Source of the DNA: Heterostelium multicystogenum
Taxonomy: Eukaryota; Evosea; Eumycetozoa; Acytosteliales; Acytosteliaceae
Assembly (NCBI GenBank): GCA_003667245.1
Contig: RCNN01000061.1
Location: 1 to 64,000 of the forward strand
Direction: 5' to 3'
Length of the DNA stretch: 64,000 bases
Shown: piece by piece, positions 1 through 11,964 of the stretch
Position numbering within the stretch: position 1 is the first letter of the stretch
Layout of the letters: every line of letters starts with the position of its first letter
Notes under the pieces: model-generated
Seen by the model: the letters and a program-made list of their open reading frames with translations, nothing else
Told to the model about the DNA's origin: nothing
Databases searched by the model: none
Translations under genes and position numbers: made by a program

Positions 1-1371
1 CTTTCTTACAGGTATCCAATCACTGACAATGACATCACCATTAGCAATGTTCTTTGTAGTTTGCTCATAGTAAGTTCTCGGTTGTTGTATAATCTAAACT
101 TTTCAGTAATTGTGACGTGGAACAGATGCCTTCTTGTAATCAGAATCAATCAATTCTTTAGTTATTGGACCATCTTCTTCTTTTTTTAAGAGTAGATTCT
201 AGTAGGACTTTTCCCATATTTTCGTTATCTTTTTATCAACTTGTCGCGATACTCCTCACATTTTCTCTTTTAGTGATTGGTAATTATTTTCATAGGCATC
301 GCCTGAATCTTTGAAAATTCCAGCTTCTTCCTCATAGAGTTTTTTAGCAACAAAAAATTGTTTGTTGTGACACTTCAAGAATATCGACTCCTCGGATCTT
401 CCGTCTCTGGCTGGCATCTCTATATTAGCAAGTTCTTTATATTTAGCGAAGGCTAAGTTGACTGCAATCTCACATTGGTTGTTGGATACTGCATCTCCTC
501 CACCTGGTGGTATAATAATATCTTCATCTTTAATTTTTTCAATCTCCTTCTTTAAGAAATAGTGTAAGAGAAGCACCATTGGCACGAACTCCTTCGATTT
601 CCAAAGGATCTGTTAATGATCTTTTAAGGAATCCTACTAGTTTGTTGACTTGATTCTGATAATTCTCTTGGTTAATTGTCTCTCTAGGAATTACAAAAAT
701 ATTACGATTTGGGAATGTTTCTTTTACTAAAGTGGCACCAGGCTCTCCAGAATCTAATTGTGACTCTAAGAACTCTTTCATATCAAAGGAAGCTTCGTCA
801 ATTTTACTAAAGTTGACAACAATACCCATAGTTGCGCCACTTGGTTGGATTGATTTGACAATTGACCAACAGCTGAGATCTGCTGTCCAATGATATCAAG
901 TGATTCCTGTTGGAAATTGATTCGCTCAGTATAGAGAACAACATTTGAAATACGGTAGATGATGGACATCAACATGGCAGGTCTTTTGGCATCATCAATA
1001 CTGGCGCAACCTTCACAATCTAGAATGATCAGGGTTTTTCTTTTTCTCAGAGCTGCTACCGATACTATCGGAAAGCCGAGCTATAGGGAAAGTACAGCAC
1101 AATCAAGACCAATAGTACATGAAGTCACACTACTAGATGTGATAAACTCAGACTCTACACCGGTGAGACCTCTAGAGATTTCTTTGGCCAAGTGAGACTT
1201 TCCTGATCTAGTTGGACCAACCAATGAAATTACATATATTTCTGAATCCTCAGAATCACCGATTGTTTGATTAATTGATATTTCCAACCAACTTAAATCT
1301 TCTACTTGATCACTATATATTTTATGAATGGAAACTTTCATTCCATTTATTAATGTTGTAATTGTAGGCAT
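1..1371 (-). CDS. Guanylate-binding-protein-like GTPase, disrupted, 3' end beyond window
   Basis: Minus-strand relative of the plus-strand gene at 1945. I start it at the ATG at 1371 (MPTITTLINGMKVS...); the longer frame to 1401 has no ATG. The P-loop reads GPTRSGKS, with the Arg inside the loop that is typical of GBP/atlastin-type large GTPases, and a DxxG switch II reads ILDCEG near 1020. Downstream pieces (about 829-539 and 585-256) carry helical, charged sequence like the region after the G domain of the neighbour. The reading frame is badly broken: an in-frame TAG at 1081-1083 lies between P-loop and switch II, frame changes lie near 830 and 560, and stops follow at 256 and about 205. 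Some may be sequencing errors or a mispredicted intron, but the density exceeds that of neighbours, so a pseudogene is possible. The family call is firm for the G domain only. Confidence 0.6.
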
Positions 1372-1944
1372 TCTTTTAAAATATCTATAAATAAAAAGCA
1401 CCTACAATAAATAGGATCTGATTTGATTATAATATTTCAATATATATAACTTTTAATTCATTATGATTCTAGAATAATTAATCCTAAACCGTTTTGTTAC
1501 CATGATTCTTTTGAAATATTGGAATCCAATTTCTTGTTTTTTTCAACGAATTCACAAAAAAAATTGTTTACAATGATGCCCAAAATTTGGGGAAAACAGT
1601 GATCATCACAGCCACATGGTGAACATTAATTAAATTTTCAATTTTTCACACCAAAGATTGGGACAATCTTTGATTTCAACTCCATAAAATGGCAAAGATC
1701 AATACTATTTTTAATTTTCTGTTGTTTTTCATTCAAATTCCACTTATTGTTTACCAGGGAATCCCAAAACTAGTGAATCATTGATTTACACAAAACAAAA
1801 GTAAATAATTTCTTTCAAATAAATTTACAACTGTTTTATTTACTTTCTAAAAAAAAACTTTTAATAATATAAATAAGTTTATTGAACAACTTATTTATAA
1901 ATTCATAATCAATTATTATATATTATATTTACAAATAAAATATA
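1372..1944. promoter_or_regulatory. Shared divergent upstream region of the two GBP-like genes
   Basis: This A+T-rich spacer of about 570 bases separates two head-to-head related GTPase genes and must hold both promoters. It contains oligo-A/T runs typical of dictyostelid promoters, e.g. the A-run just before 1860. I recognise no specific factor-binding motif. The more G+C-balanced block at about 1560-1780 has no open frame I can support. Confidence 0.4.
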
Positions 1945-3492
1945 ATGACTGTAGTCAAATCCAAAGTTTATCATTTATTAAAAAAAGATCCTAAAAACAA
2001 AGATTTTCTTGAATTTGATGCAGATGTGATCAATTTTCTTAAAACTTTGACTGGAACTATTTATATTGTATCTCTTTTTGGAGAAACAAGACATGGTAAA
2101 TCATTCTTGGGATCAAAGTTAGCAAAGATGTTTGGTGTTGATTTAGACAATATCTTCAAAGATAGTGCTTCACCAAGATCTGAAACTATTGGTATCCACA
2201 TGGTTACTATTCCTATAAAAGATGGTAAGTAATTCATATTTCAATTACAAACAACTCTATTCTAACATGATGATTATTAATTTAAATAACAGCAACTATT
2301 CTATTGTTAGATTGTGAAGGCACTGGAAGTACTGATAAGGATAATAAAAATAGAATTCTTAGAATGTTGAACTATGATTTGCAATCTTTCAAGTGTTATT
2401 TTGTTCGTCAATGGCTCCTCTACATTCCAAGCCAGATCGATCTTTTCAGTGGGATCTATGATCGAGTTGGCAAAAGCAACCAAACAAATCCCTAAAACTT
2501 GGCCTAGTTTTTGCTTCTTGTCAAATATGTCCTCTAATACTCCACAAGAATCGAGAGATCAATTCATTGCCAACATGCCACCTTCGATTTCTGCTTGTTT
2601 TACTGATAGAATGATTGTCCCAATCCCAGATAATGATGAAGATCCAACCTTATTTGATGATCGTCTAAAGATAGTTAAAAACTATATTACAAATAGCTTA
2701 CCTACTAGACCAATGGTCGTTCATGGAGTAGAGCTCTCTGGTGATGGACTGGCCTTCTATTTGGAACAAACTCTGGAGTCACTAAAAGATATCAAAATAG
2801 ATATTCCATCTCCACATTCCATTGTCTCAGAATATATTTTTAAAACAGTATTCAAGGAATGTGAAGCTTCATTCATCTCAGATGCTAATACAACTTTAAC
2901 ACCAACAGGAAGCTACCCTTGGAAATAGTTGGAAAAAACCCTTAGATGATCTCAAAGATAAATACTATCAGGAGTTCCTCAATAACAAGAAGGTCCAAAA
3001 CTTTAAACCAACCGATGAAAAGAACAAGAAATTCAGAATCTCTTTGAAGAAAGTAAGAAAACCATTAATAGTAATTTTCTTGAGATTGTAAAGGAAATTC
3101 AAAAGATAATAGCTGCCAGAATTGCTGCTGAAAAAAGAAGAAGAGACCATGCGATTCTCAACTATCAGCTTAGAGGTCATTACCGATTGAAAGGTCGTAA
3201 GAACATCGATGTAATCATTGGCTTGTCCCCTAGAAATGGATATAGCTTCAAATCAATGGATGGAAAATATTATCAAGTCAAGCCTAATGACAAACATTTC
3301 AGAACGCATGATGGAGGATGCGATGATTATGAAACATTCTTTGTGGAGAATCACCCTTCTGGCGGTGAATATTATGCGTTTAAGAGTATGTCAACTAATC
3401 AATATCTGTGCTGTGATGAAAACTACGTATTGGTATGCAATCGATCAGCAGCAGACTCATGGGAAAGATTTGAAATTGAAGGTACCATTTAA
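1945..3492 (+). CDS. Guanylate-binding-protein-like GTPase with C-terminal beta-trefoil (fascin-like) domain
   Basis: Exon 1 (1945-2224) encodes the P-loop GETRHGKS. An intron (about 2225-2292, GTAAGT...ACAG) precedes exon 2, which opens with switch II LLLDCEG. The G domain continues to about 2750, followed by a helical linker with a basic/charged stretch. From about 3205 the protein ends in a domain with phrases such as YSFKSMDGKYY, YAFKSMSTNQYLCC and VCNRSAADSWERFEI, the pattern of fascin-like beta-trefoil repeats. One-base frame changes near 2388 (TTT run), near 2910 and near 3044 (TTT run) interrupt the frame; each is resolved by changing one base. Family knowledge: GBPs are dynamin-superfamily GTPases that coat membranes or pathogens. 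Here the usual GBP helical tail seems partly replaced by a putative actin- or glycan-binding fold. The function is inferred; the domain calls are from motif recognition. Confidence 0.65.
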
Positions 3493-3777
3493 ACTTTAAT
3501 AAAAAAGTGCATTTTTATTAACCGAACTGTAAATAAATAACAACTATCAAATAATAATAAAAGATATTATTAATTATTAAATATTTCATAAAAGTCTTAT
3601 TAGTATTGTTAATTTAATTTTCTAGTAACTTATTAAAGTCCAACAACCTGATAACACCTTCCTAATCATCGATCTATAGGAAGCATCTTTATCTTTATCT
3701 ACTTATGATATCAATTTAGTATTTAAATAGAACTAAATTTCATAAACTATTTTGTTTAATTTTGAAACGATATTTAT

Positions 3778-4533
3778 TTAGTCGAATTTGATACGGTAGG
3801 TTCCGGCATGCTTGAGATGCTCAATTTCTTCTTTAAGAGGTGCAAGAATGGCATGAAGATGCTTGGCTACCGCAGGTCTTTGGTTCATTCTGTCAAGCCA
3901 GGAGAGAACATTTTTGTACTTCTGGTAGTTTGGAAGGAATCCCTCACGAATGTAGATGGCCCATGAATAAACTGCCATATCAGCGATTGAATATTGGTTG
4001 GCTGCAATCCATTCTTTTCCTTCAAGTTGCTTATCAAGTAATGTGTAGAGTCTGTCTGTCTCTTTCAAGTATCTTTCTTCGGCAAATGGAACTGCTTCAG
4101 GAGCGAAACATGAGAAGAATGTGTACTGGCCATTCATGGGTCCAAGACCTGAGATTTGCCATGCAGTCCACTGAAGAACATCGGCAAATGAGTGGGGGTC
4201 TGATTTGATGTCAGGGAGGAACTTGCCATTACCATGCTTCTGTGCCAAGTAAATAAGGATGGCTCCGGATTCAAAGATTTTCAAAGGGGGATTGACAGTG
4301 TAGTCGATGATGGCTGGAACCTTTCCATTGGGGAATATCTTTATGAACTCCTTTCTCTTCTCACTGTTTTCGTTGAAGATATCGATATCCTCATAGACAT
4401 AGTCGATACTCAACTCATCAAAAATGATCTTGATTTTCCATGGATTGGTGGTTCCAGTTCCGTAGAATTTGTATGGCTTTCCTTCATTCAAATGGGTATT
4501 GTCAGAAAATTGATTGTTGTTAACTTGGCTCAT
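3778..4533 (-). CDS. Glutathione S-transferase, YfcG/Ure2p-like class
   Basis: An uninterrupted 251-residue frame starting MSQVNNNQF. An N-terminal thioredoxin-like half carries FYGTGTTNPWKIKI in the glutathione-activating position, PNGKVPAI (the cis-Pro loop that positions glutathione) and FESGAILIYLA (the E-S pair that binds the gamma-glutamyl group). The C-terminal helical half contains the N-capping/hydrophobic staple region ANQYSIADMAVY with its conserved Asp. Internal wording such as LQWTAWQISGLGPMNGQ is typical of the bacterial YfcG / fungal Ure2p nu-class proteins, which act as disulfide-bond reductases and peroxidases. Length fits the family once a short Asn-rich N-terminal extension is allowed. 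It lies convergent to the GBP-like gene and is single exon. It is likely a cytosolic redox or detoxification enzyme; the exact substrate cannot be read. Confidence 0.9.
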   Translation of the reverse strand: MSQVNNNQFSDNTHLNEGKPYKFYGTGTTNPWKIKIIFDELSIDYVYEDIDIFNENSEKRKEFIKIFPNGKVPAIIDYTVNPPLKIFESGAILIYLAQKHGNGKFLPDIKSDPHSFADVLQWTAWQISGLGPMNGQYTFFSCFAPEAVPFAEERYLKETDRLYTLLDKQLEGKEWIAANQYSIADMAVYSWAIYIREGFLPNYQKYKNVLSWLDRMNQRPAVAKHLHAILAPLKEEIEHLKHAGTYRIKFD

Positions 4534-6045
4534 TTTAGATAATAATAATAGTAGATAAATATGATAACTTTTATATTATAGATATAAATAGTTAGATTGT
4601 TTAATTTGCTTGATTAAATTGTGTAATGATGTCTATTGATCAGACATCTCAACTTATTTATAGTCTGTCATTTCAATTTAGTTTCATTAAAGTGATTAAT
4701 TCTAATTTCCAAATATAGTAATAGGATATTTATTAATTGAAAACGTCTACATCAGAGAAACAGAAATTTATTTTTGGACAAGAGAACAAACTTCGCAGAA
4801 CTTTACCGTGATGTTCTCCACAAAATTTTTCAATTTTTCGGTTTTCACGGTTTTTAATTTACGAGACCTTCTTTTTTTAAGTTCTCCTGGTTGATGTCTT
4901 GACCGAAAATCAATAAAATTAATTAATTTGTATTCATCCTTTTTGCAAAAGTGGAGAATGAAAGTTAAGATGATGCAGAAAAGTGTGATTTGAATCTTCT
5001 GATGTGCATCACTACACTTGTTCAAATGTATTAATACGTTTTTTCAGCTTTTTAAACAATCTATAGATAATATATATATTACGATGAAGACTTAAAGATG
5101 AAAAAAAGTTGTCTCCTATTAGAATCAACAAACTGATCTAATCTTTTTCATATATTATTCACAATCCAAGAAGATTAGGCTTCAATCAATGCACTAGTCA
5201 TCTCATGAAGAAGAATTTGGTTGATTTTGCAGATTGTAACCAAACTAAATTCTTTTTAATAAGTATGCTTGATATTGATAAAAGTGTAGTGTAGGGATAG
5301 GTTTAGATTAGCTTTAGCTTTATTTATATATATATATATTATTATATATTTAGAATTATAAATAAACCAACCATTAAAAGTCATTAGGTTAACATTTCAT
5401 TTGATCTCGATCTGTTTATAATTTGGGGGTCAATTTAAAAAACTGTGATTTTCAAATAAAAATAAATGAAGATTGGGGGTTTACCACCTACACACAAATA
5501 ATAATATTATATTTTTTATTTATTTTTTAATTTACTATTAATTGCTATTAAAACTACCTACCTGGGTAGTACTTCCCATTACCTTACCTACCCTACCACT
5601 CATCCTACATACATACAATATAATATACTATATAATATAATACAATAGCCTTCACACCAACCAACCACCAATAACTTATAATAAATTAATTAATCATCAT
5701 TGTAGTAATACTAATAGTAATAATAGTAGTAGTAGTAGTACAAGTAGAATTAAAATAGGTATAGGTAGTTATAACTTAACTAAAATTAACTATCAAACAC
5801 TACTTACTATCCTCCTACCTTGCCAACAAACAATCAAAGTAAAGATAGAGAAAATCAAGTTGGTTACCTAACTTTATAATATTATCAATATATATCATTC
5901 ATCATAATTATCTTAGTAGCTAAAATACTCTAGTTTTTTTATTGTTATTATTATTCTTATTATCTATCTTTTAATCCTATAAAATTTATTTGTAATTTAA
6001 TTATCTTTTTGTTTGATAAGAGTTTAGTTTGAAGTTCATTTAAAG
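4534..6045. other. Intergenic region, A+T rich, no supported gene
   Basis: Holds the upstream region of the minus-strand GST gene and of the plus-strand F-BAR/RhoGAP gene. A minus frame at 5025-4768 (85 codons, Lys-rich, no recognisable domain) is not supported as a gene. From about 5300 to 6040 the DNA is nearly pure A/T with short (TA)n and (AGT)n tracts at about 5320-5350 and 5705-5745, probably the promoter and 5' leader of the gene at 6046. Confidence 0.6.
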
Positions 6046-8451
6046 ATGTCTGCAATCGCTAAAAGTGGTGAATCGATACTGAAAACTAGTAATTCTTTAT
6101 TGTCTTCAGAAGGATTCACTGTTGACAATGATGATGAAGTTGGTAATATTACAGGTTCCAATGGACAACCATTGACTCCTGATAAGAAGCTATCGTTTGC
6201 TCAGGATATGTGGGAGGGCTTCGATTTACTATGTAAGAGAACTGAATATGGAATTGATCAATGTAAGGAGCTGCTTGACTTTTTCAAGAAGCGTGCAGCG
6301 CTTGAAGAGAAATATGCAAAGAGTGTAGTTGAACACTTTTCCAAATTCAAACTAAAAGATGAAACAGAGTATGTAATATTACCAACAACTGAGCGTTTTG
6401 AACTATCTTTTATTTATTAATTTTTTGATTATTTATTGAATAGCTCGTTCCAAAGAGGATTCCTGTGCATTTCAGTGCTAAGTGAAGCAGAGTCCAACAT
6501 TCATAAAGCATTTTCACAGAATTTAATCAATAATCTTTGCCATCCATTTACTGCACTTGTCAAAGAAATGGAACAGAGAAGAAAAAATGTAAATACATCT
6601 CTTAAAAAGTGTAATATTTAATACTGACCAATCCAATCTACCGGTAGCTGGTAAATGAAGGTCAAAAGCTAAGAAATGATTACAAAGACTCGTTGGAAGC
6701 TGTCAAAAAAGCACATCAGAAATATGAGAAATTGTGTAAAGAAACAGAGTCTGCAAAGATTGAATTGATTGGCATACTTGAAAAAGAGACTGAGGTAGAT
6801 GGACCATCTGTAAAAGTTCAAACTGCTGAGAAGAAGGTTGCAAGATGTGAAGGAAATGCCATTGTAGCAGAGGAAGAATATAAGAATCAAATTAAAGATA
6901 CCAATGAATTTATTTATGGTTACTACCAAACTAAAATGATGGATAATTTAAATGTATGTGGCATATCAACCTGTTAAATTATAATATCAATATCTTTTAA
7001 CTAATCCATGATGAATATTTTAAAATATTTAGGAGTTCGAACAGTTTGAATCTATGAGAATGCAATTTATAAAGAGTAATATAAAGAATTATATGGGACT
7101 AATGTTGGAAACACCCAGTGCATTAGAAGCTGAACTTAATAATGGCTGTAAACAAACTGATTGGATCGATCCAGAGCTCGACATCCAAACATTCATAAAG
7201 AACCATACATCTTTAAGAAAGCTACACCCACCATTCCAATTTGAACCATATGTTGAAGGCAAATTGATTTCACTCAACAGTAGTTCAAGTTCCGTTCAGC
7301 AACCAACTTCTCCAACCACCAAAGTTTCAACTTTTAAAGATAATATTATTGGTTTCTTTAACAAAACTAATTTACTTGCACCTAAAAAAGATGAAGTAAG
7401 TACCTAATTATAAATTACCAATTATGGAGTTCATTAACATTATATTTTTGTAGAATCAACTTAATTCATCACAATCCATCCCATTACATCCAATTTTTGG
7501 TACTGATTTAGAGGAGTTGATGGACCAACAAAAGAAAGATTTCCCACAGATCGACATCCCATTAATTCTAATTAATTTCATACAAACTCTTCTAAAATTG
7601 AATGCTTTGGAAACAGAAGGTATCTTTAGATTATCTCCACCACATACACAGCTTCAACAAGAAAAACAAAAACTTGATGAGGGTGGAGGATTAGAACATA
7701 TACAGGATGTCCATTTAGTTGCTTCACTTTTAAAGCATTGGTTAAGAGATTTACCAAATCCTTTAATTTCCTCTGCAATTTAGTATGTGATCTTCATATA
7801 TACAGATTTATCTAATATTTATCTAATATTATTTATTTATTTCATTTTAGTGATGAAATCATTGAATCACCACTCAATGCTTGGTCTATTATAGAATCTG
7901 GAATACCACTATTACATCAAAGAGTTTTAAGATATATAATAGACTTTTTCGTCGAATTGAATGAACCAGAATTTGCTATGCAAACAAAAATGGACTGTCA
8001 CAGTTTGGCCGTTGTAATGGCACCTGTTCTTATCAGATCAAACATCAACGACCCACAAGTGGCATTAGAGAATTCAAAGAAAGAAGTTAAGGTTATTGAA
8101 TGCATGATTGTGGACTCACTAAACAAAAAGAAAGAACAAGAGCTAATTCAACAAGAGAAAGCAAGAAGCAGAAGCTCAACTCCAGTCAATTTTCCATTCC
8201 AGCCAATAGCCAATAACAATAATAGTGTAAAGACAACAACTACTACAACAACAACAACAGATGAAGCACCATCAAGAAATCCAAGCACTCTGTCCTTTGG
8301 AAACAGTGATACATTCTCAGTTTCAAAATCAGACTCAGACCCTGTTCTTGTTGAATCCGAGGAGTTCCATGATCATGATCATGATGAATTTAGAGAATTC
8401 ATTCAACTATCAAATGATTCCAACCAATCATTAAGTAGTGATGATTCATGA
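6046..8451 (+). CDS. F-BAR plus RhoGAP protein, MEGAP/srGAP-like
   Basis: Six exons join cleanly: 6046-6368, 6444-6588, 6648-6953, 7033-7395, 7454-7782 and 7851-8451, all with GT...AG introns of 58-78 bases. The N-terminal half is an FCH/F-BAR module: the FCH helix begins near SFAQDMWEGFDLLCKRTEYGID, and AALEEKYAKS and the KAHQKYEKLCKE coiled coil follow. The RhoGAP domain begins at DIPLILINF, has the arginine finger in EGIFRLSP, the conserved KHWLRDLPNPLI block, and ends with LAVVMAPVLIR. The tail is low complexity (Thr run, acidic His-Asp repeats). This layout, without an SH3 domain, matches the Dictyostelium MEGAP proteins, which tubulate contractile-vacuole membranes and regulate motility. 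F-BAR senses curvature; the GAP switches off a Rac/Rho GTPase of unknown identity. It is one of the few multi-exon genes here with no frame break. An AATAAA-type signal follows at about 8565. Confidence 0.88.
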
Positions 8452-9292
8452 ATATTATTATAACTATAAGATATATATTTATATAGATTAAGATTCAGAT
8501 GAATCACAACCAACTAACCTTGTTAATTTTTACTTTATTCTAAATTTTTGTACATTTCTTTGTTAAATAAAATCATATAAAAGAATATTATTACCTAGCT
8601 ATCATATTGTCCCAACTTCCATTCTATTTCTCAATTCCAGTAGAATGAACACTTTTATTTCAAAGAAGACTGGACAATTAATTATTTTGATTGGATATTT
8701 AGTTACTATATTATTGGAAATGACTTGTTTTATATAACCCTAAAAATGTAGGAGCATAATCTACACAATTTTATGCTGTAAATTACTCCGATCTATCATT
8801 GATCGTTGGAATTTATTGTATAGTATTCTTTTGACTTAATTCGCTTGTTAGAATATGATTCTAAAACAACTGATTGGATTTAATACAATTAAATTAAAAT
8901 ACCAATCAACAACAACATCGGCAAAGGTGTCGTTTAAAGAGTCGGAAACTTTGGTATTATTTTGTAACCATTTAAAAGATTAGATTTATAACCCCTCGTT
9001 TATAAGCTCTAAACACCCAACTACATTCAACATATTTAGCCTTTCAAATAAAAAAAAATGAAAAACAATGTAACTTCAAAAAAAAAACAACAACATATGA
9101 AGATATTTTTGATAGGAGTGGTCATTAGTATGGCACCTAACCCAATTTATCTAATCTTGGACTGTTTAAATGGACCCAATCAAAAAATATCTAACTCTGC
9201 ACAGTTATAAGAACTTTATATAGAAGTGTAAACTTGTTTTATTAAATATATTCTACAAGAAAATCTAGTTATAACTTTTGTAACTTCAAAGT
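8452..9292. other. Intergenic region between the RhoGAP gene and the glycosidase-like gene
   Basis: Contains the 3' region of the upstream gene (TTAAATAAAA near 8563) and the promoter of the gene at 9293. An oligo-A cluster at about 9050-9085 and a TATA-like AAATATATTC stretch near 9245 precede the start codon. No gene was seen on either strand. Confidence 0.55.
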
Positions 9293-11532
9293 ATGAATAA
9301 GTCTATAGTTATATTACTTATAGTCGGTGGTTTACTAGGATGTTGCTTTGCTGCGGTAACACCTGTGGTGAAAACCGGTGAGGACTGGTCTATCCCAAGC
9401 TATGTCACACCTGCATCAAACAGTGGATTCTTCTCGGAGGAAGCTACTCCTTCTCTCCAAGTGAATGTACCGGTCTTCGATGTGGCTTGGCGTATGGTTT
9501 GAACCAGCCCAAGGTGTTTTCCAATATAACATCTCAGGTGTTGTCAAGGGAATGAACTTCGACACATTTAACAAACAAAATACAACATTAAATGGAAAAC
9601 CATTTTGGTTTAGACTGTGGAATTCAGGTGAAAAAGTAAATTAACAACAAAGAATAAGACATTAATTAAGTATCAATTATACTCATTATGTTTGATCAAA
9701 TTTTTTTAGTGGGCACCAGAATGGATTAAATCATATTGCAATGTTGGTGTAATAGGAAAAGACTACGATAATGAATATCACTTACCAATTTGGAATCAAT
9801 GTGTATGGAATGAAATTAAAAAAGTCTATCGTCAAGTAAATATAAATATTATCTGTTCAAATTGAATATACATACTAATTATATATTATAGTTGTTTTAG
9901 TAAATGGAATGAGATCTGATCCAAGATTGAAGTTTGTAAATATTTCTTAACTTCATCATTAACTGAAAATTATTACTTACCAAAAAAGAAAATTACTAAA
10001 ATGTAGGTATATGTTCCTGGTGCATTCAATTGGTGCGAATTTGACTTTGATATCATTGGAAACTACTCTCAGGCTACTGGTTATTCCTACAATGTAAAAA
10101 TTCAGTTTTCAGGAAACATATCTTTGTCCACTACTAATATCAATTTTTGATTGATTATAGGACTTTAATACATGGTTCCAATCAGCCATGCAAGATCTTG
10201 TAAATATATTTAATGGTGAGAATAACGATCCATCTGACGACTACGCTTATAAATTAGTATATACCGGTGAGGACTTCCCTTTTGACGTTGATTTTTGGCC
10301 CACTGCAAGAAATTTCTTGGCCAAGGATGCCGTTTCAAAAGGAATGGGTATTAGAACTGGTATCACTGAAGTATCAAACTTCCATCTATCTCAAATTCCA
10401 GCCTACGGATACTCTATCGATCCCAATGGATACTTAGTTGAAAATACCAGCTGGCCATTGATTAACAATCCTAATCGTGTTGTTGCCACAGAGAATGAAT
10501 GCTACAATGCTTGTGGATACTCTGTAAGCACCGCCAATCTCTTCTATGCCATCAAAATGTCAAACTTCAAAGCCATCCAAATGGGTGTCAATTGGTTGTA
10601 CGTTGTTGCAAAGGACAGCTATCTTGCACAGTATTGGGGACACTGGAACTGGGTGCTCAATAACATTGGAAGGACCCCAACCAATGCCTTTGAGGCTTGG
10701 GCGGCACTAAGACAAGCCCAAGATACCTTCTGGGTGGGTAATGACTACACCTTGAACTGGGTCGGTAAGCCATACGTCAAAAACTATGAGAGATATCTCA
10801 CTCAGAGAGATGTTTCGGGTGGTGCCATCACTGTGCCAGGCACAACCACGTACACCAACATTCTCGATAGCAACAACGGAAAGGCCTATGAAGGTAGAAA
10901 GACACAAGTTGCCAATGGCAACAACACCATCGTGTTCTATCTCAACGATTTGTTTATCAGTCCAAGTGCAACCTCGTCTACTCCTGTCGATATTAAGGTG
11001 GTTTATCTTGATAACAAGGCTACCACATGGTCCACTTTACTACATCGACAATACCAACACACTTGTATCAACCGACCCAGTCACACAAGCCGGTGTGTAT
11101 AATAACCTGACCACAGCTACCTTCTCCATCAACAATGCACTCTTCAAGAACAGTGTGTCACCTGGCAATTGTGATTTCAAACTTGTTGTAACCGGAGCAA
11201 ATGATCCTGAAATTTGGTTTGTTAGAGTTATTAAGACCACTCAACAAACTACAACTGGATCATCCACTGTTAGTACAAGCACAACAACTTCAAATCCAAC
11301 AACATCCACACCAGCAACAACCTCGGTAAACCCAACAACGACCACTGCTTCTGCAACCACCTCAACAACCTCAGCAAACCCAACAACTACAACTTCAAAA
11401 AGTGAAACTTCAAACACCAATGACCTGTCATCATCAACCACAGGCATGAATGATGCACAATCAACCAAAGCTATTAGCATTTCAACAACTATCATCGTAT
11501 TTACAACAATCATTGTATCTTTAATTCTCTAA
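9293..11532 (+). CDS. Secreted, GPI-anchored TIM-barrel glycoside-hydrolase-like protein
   Basis: The N-terminus (MNKSIVILLIVGGLLGCCFA) is a clear signal peptide. The body looks like a clan-A glycosidase: an early WFEPAQGVFQY strand typical of beta-galactosidase-like barrels, PIWNQCVWNEIKKVY, GAFNWCEFDFDI, and a late ATENE motif with a Glu in a plausible nucleophile position. At least four short introns split the first half (about 9652-9709, 9837-9891, 9937-10007 and 10094-10160, approximate). The last about 100 residues are Thr/Ser/Pro-rich (10 or more TTS/PTT units), ending in a hydrophobic tail (STTIIVFTTIIVSLIL), as in GPI-anchored wall or surface proteins. Frame changes near 9495 and 11035 and one doubtful splice site near 9893 interrupt the frame. 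The likely place is the cell surface. The family call is by fold impression, without a diagnostic signature, and the substrate is unknown. Confidence 0.6.
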
Positions 11533-11964
11533 ATTATAAATAAATAATCAAATAAATTACACTGTAATTTCATCCATTATATTATTATTTATGTGTAATT
11601 CCATTTGAAGCTTTTATTTTTTTACATCACACTTAAGTGGTCAAAACAAAGTCAGCATTCAACACACCACCAACTAAAAAAAGAACAACAACAATTCCAA
11701 CAACAAAAAGTGTGAATAGTTTGTTAATTATTGGGTTACTCAATAAAGTAACTAATACATTATTATTAAGTATTAGTATTAAAGTTTGCTGTTGTTTAGT
11801 TTGTTTTGTTTTGCTTCATTATATTTTAAGTAGATCTATTATCTATTTATCATTCATTAGTTGTTGAATTCAGACATTCATTAGTTATTCATTCAGTCAA
11901 GACTATAATAGGAAGGAAGGAAGGTTATTTGCTTTGCAAAGTACAAACAACAACTAGAGAAACG
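11533..11964. other. Intergenic region upstream of the SCYL1 gene
   Basis: About 430 bases of A+T-rich DNA. An AATAAA-like block at 11540-11555 probably ends the previous transcript. An open frame at 11637-11867 has no recognisable domain and is not called. The GGAAGGAAGGAAGG tract at 11911-11924 lies just before the next start codon. Confidence 0.5.

Noticed and set aside
4768..5025. 85-codon minus-strand frame, Lys/Arg rich
   Set aside because: No recognisable domain, no splice or promoter support, compositionally like the surrounding DNA.
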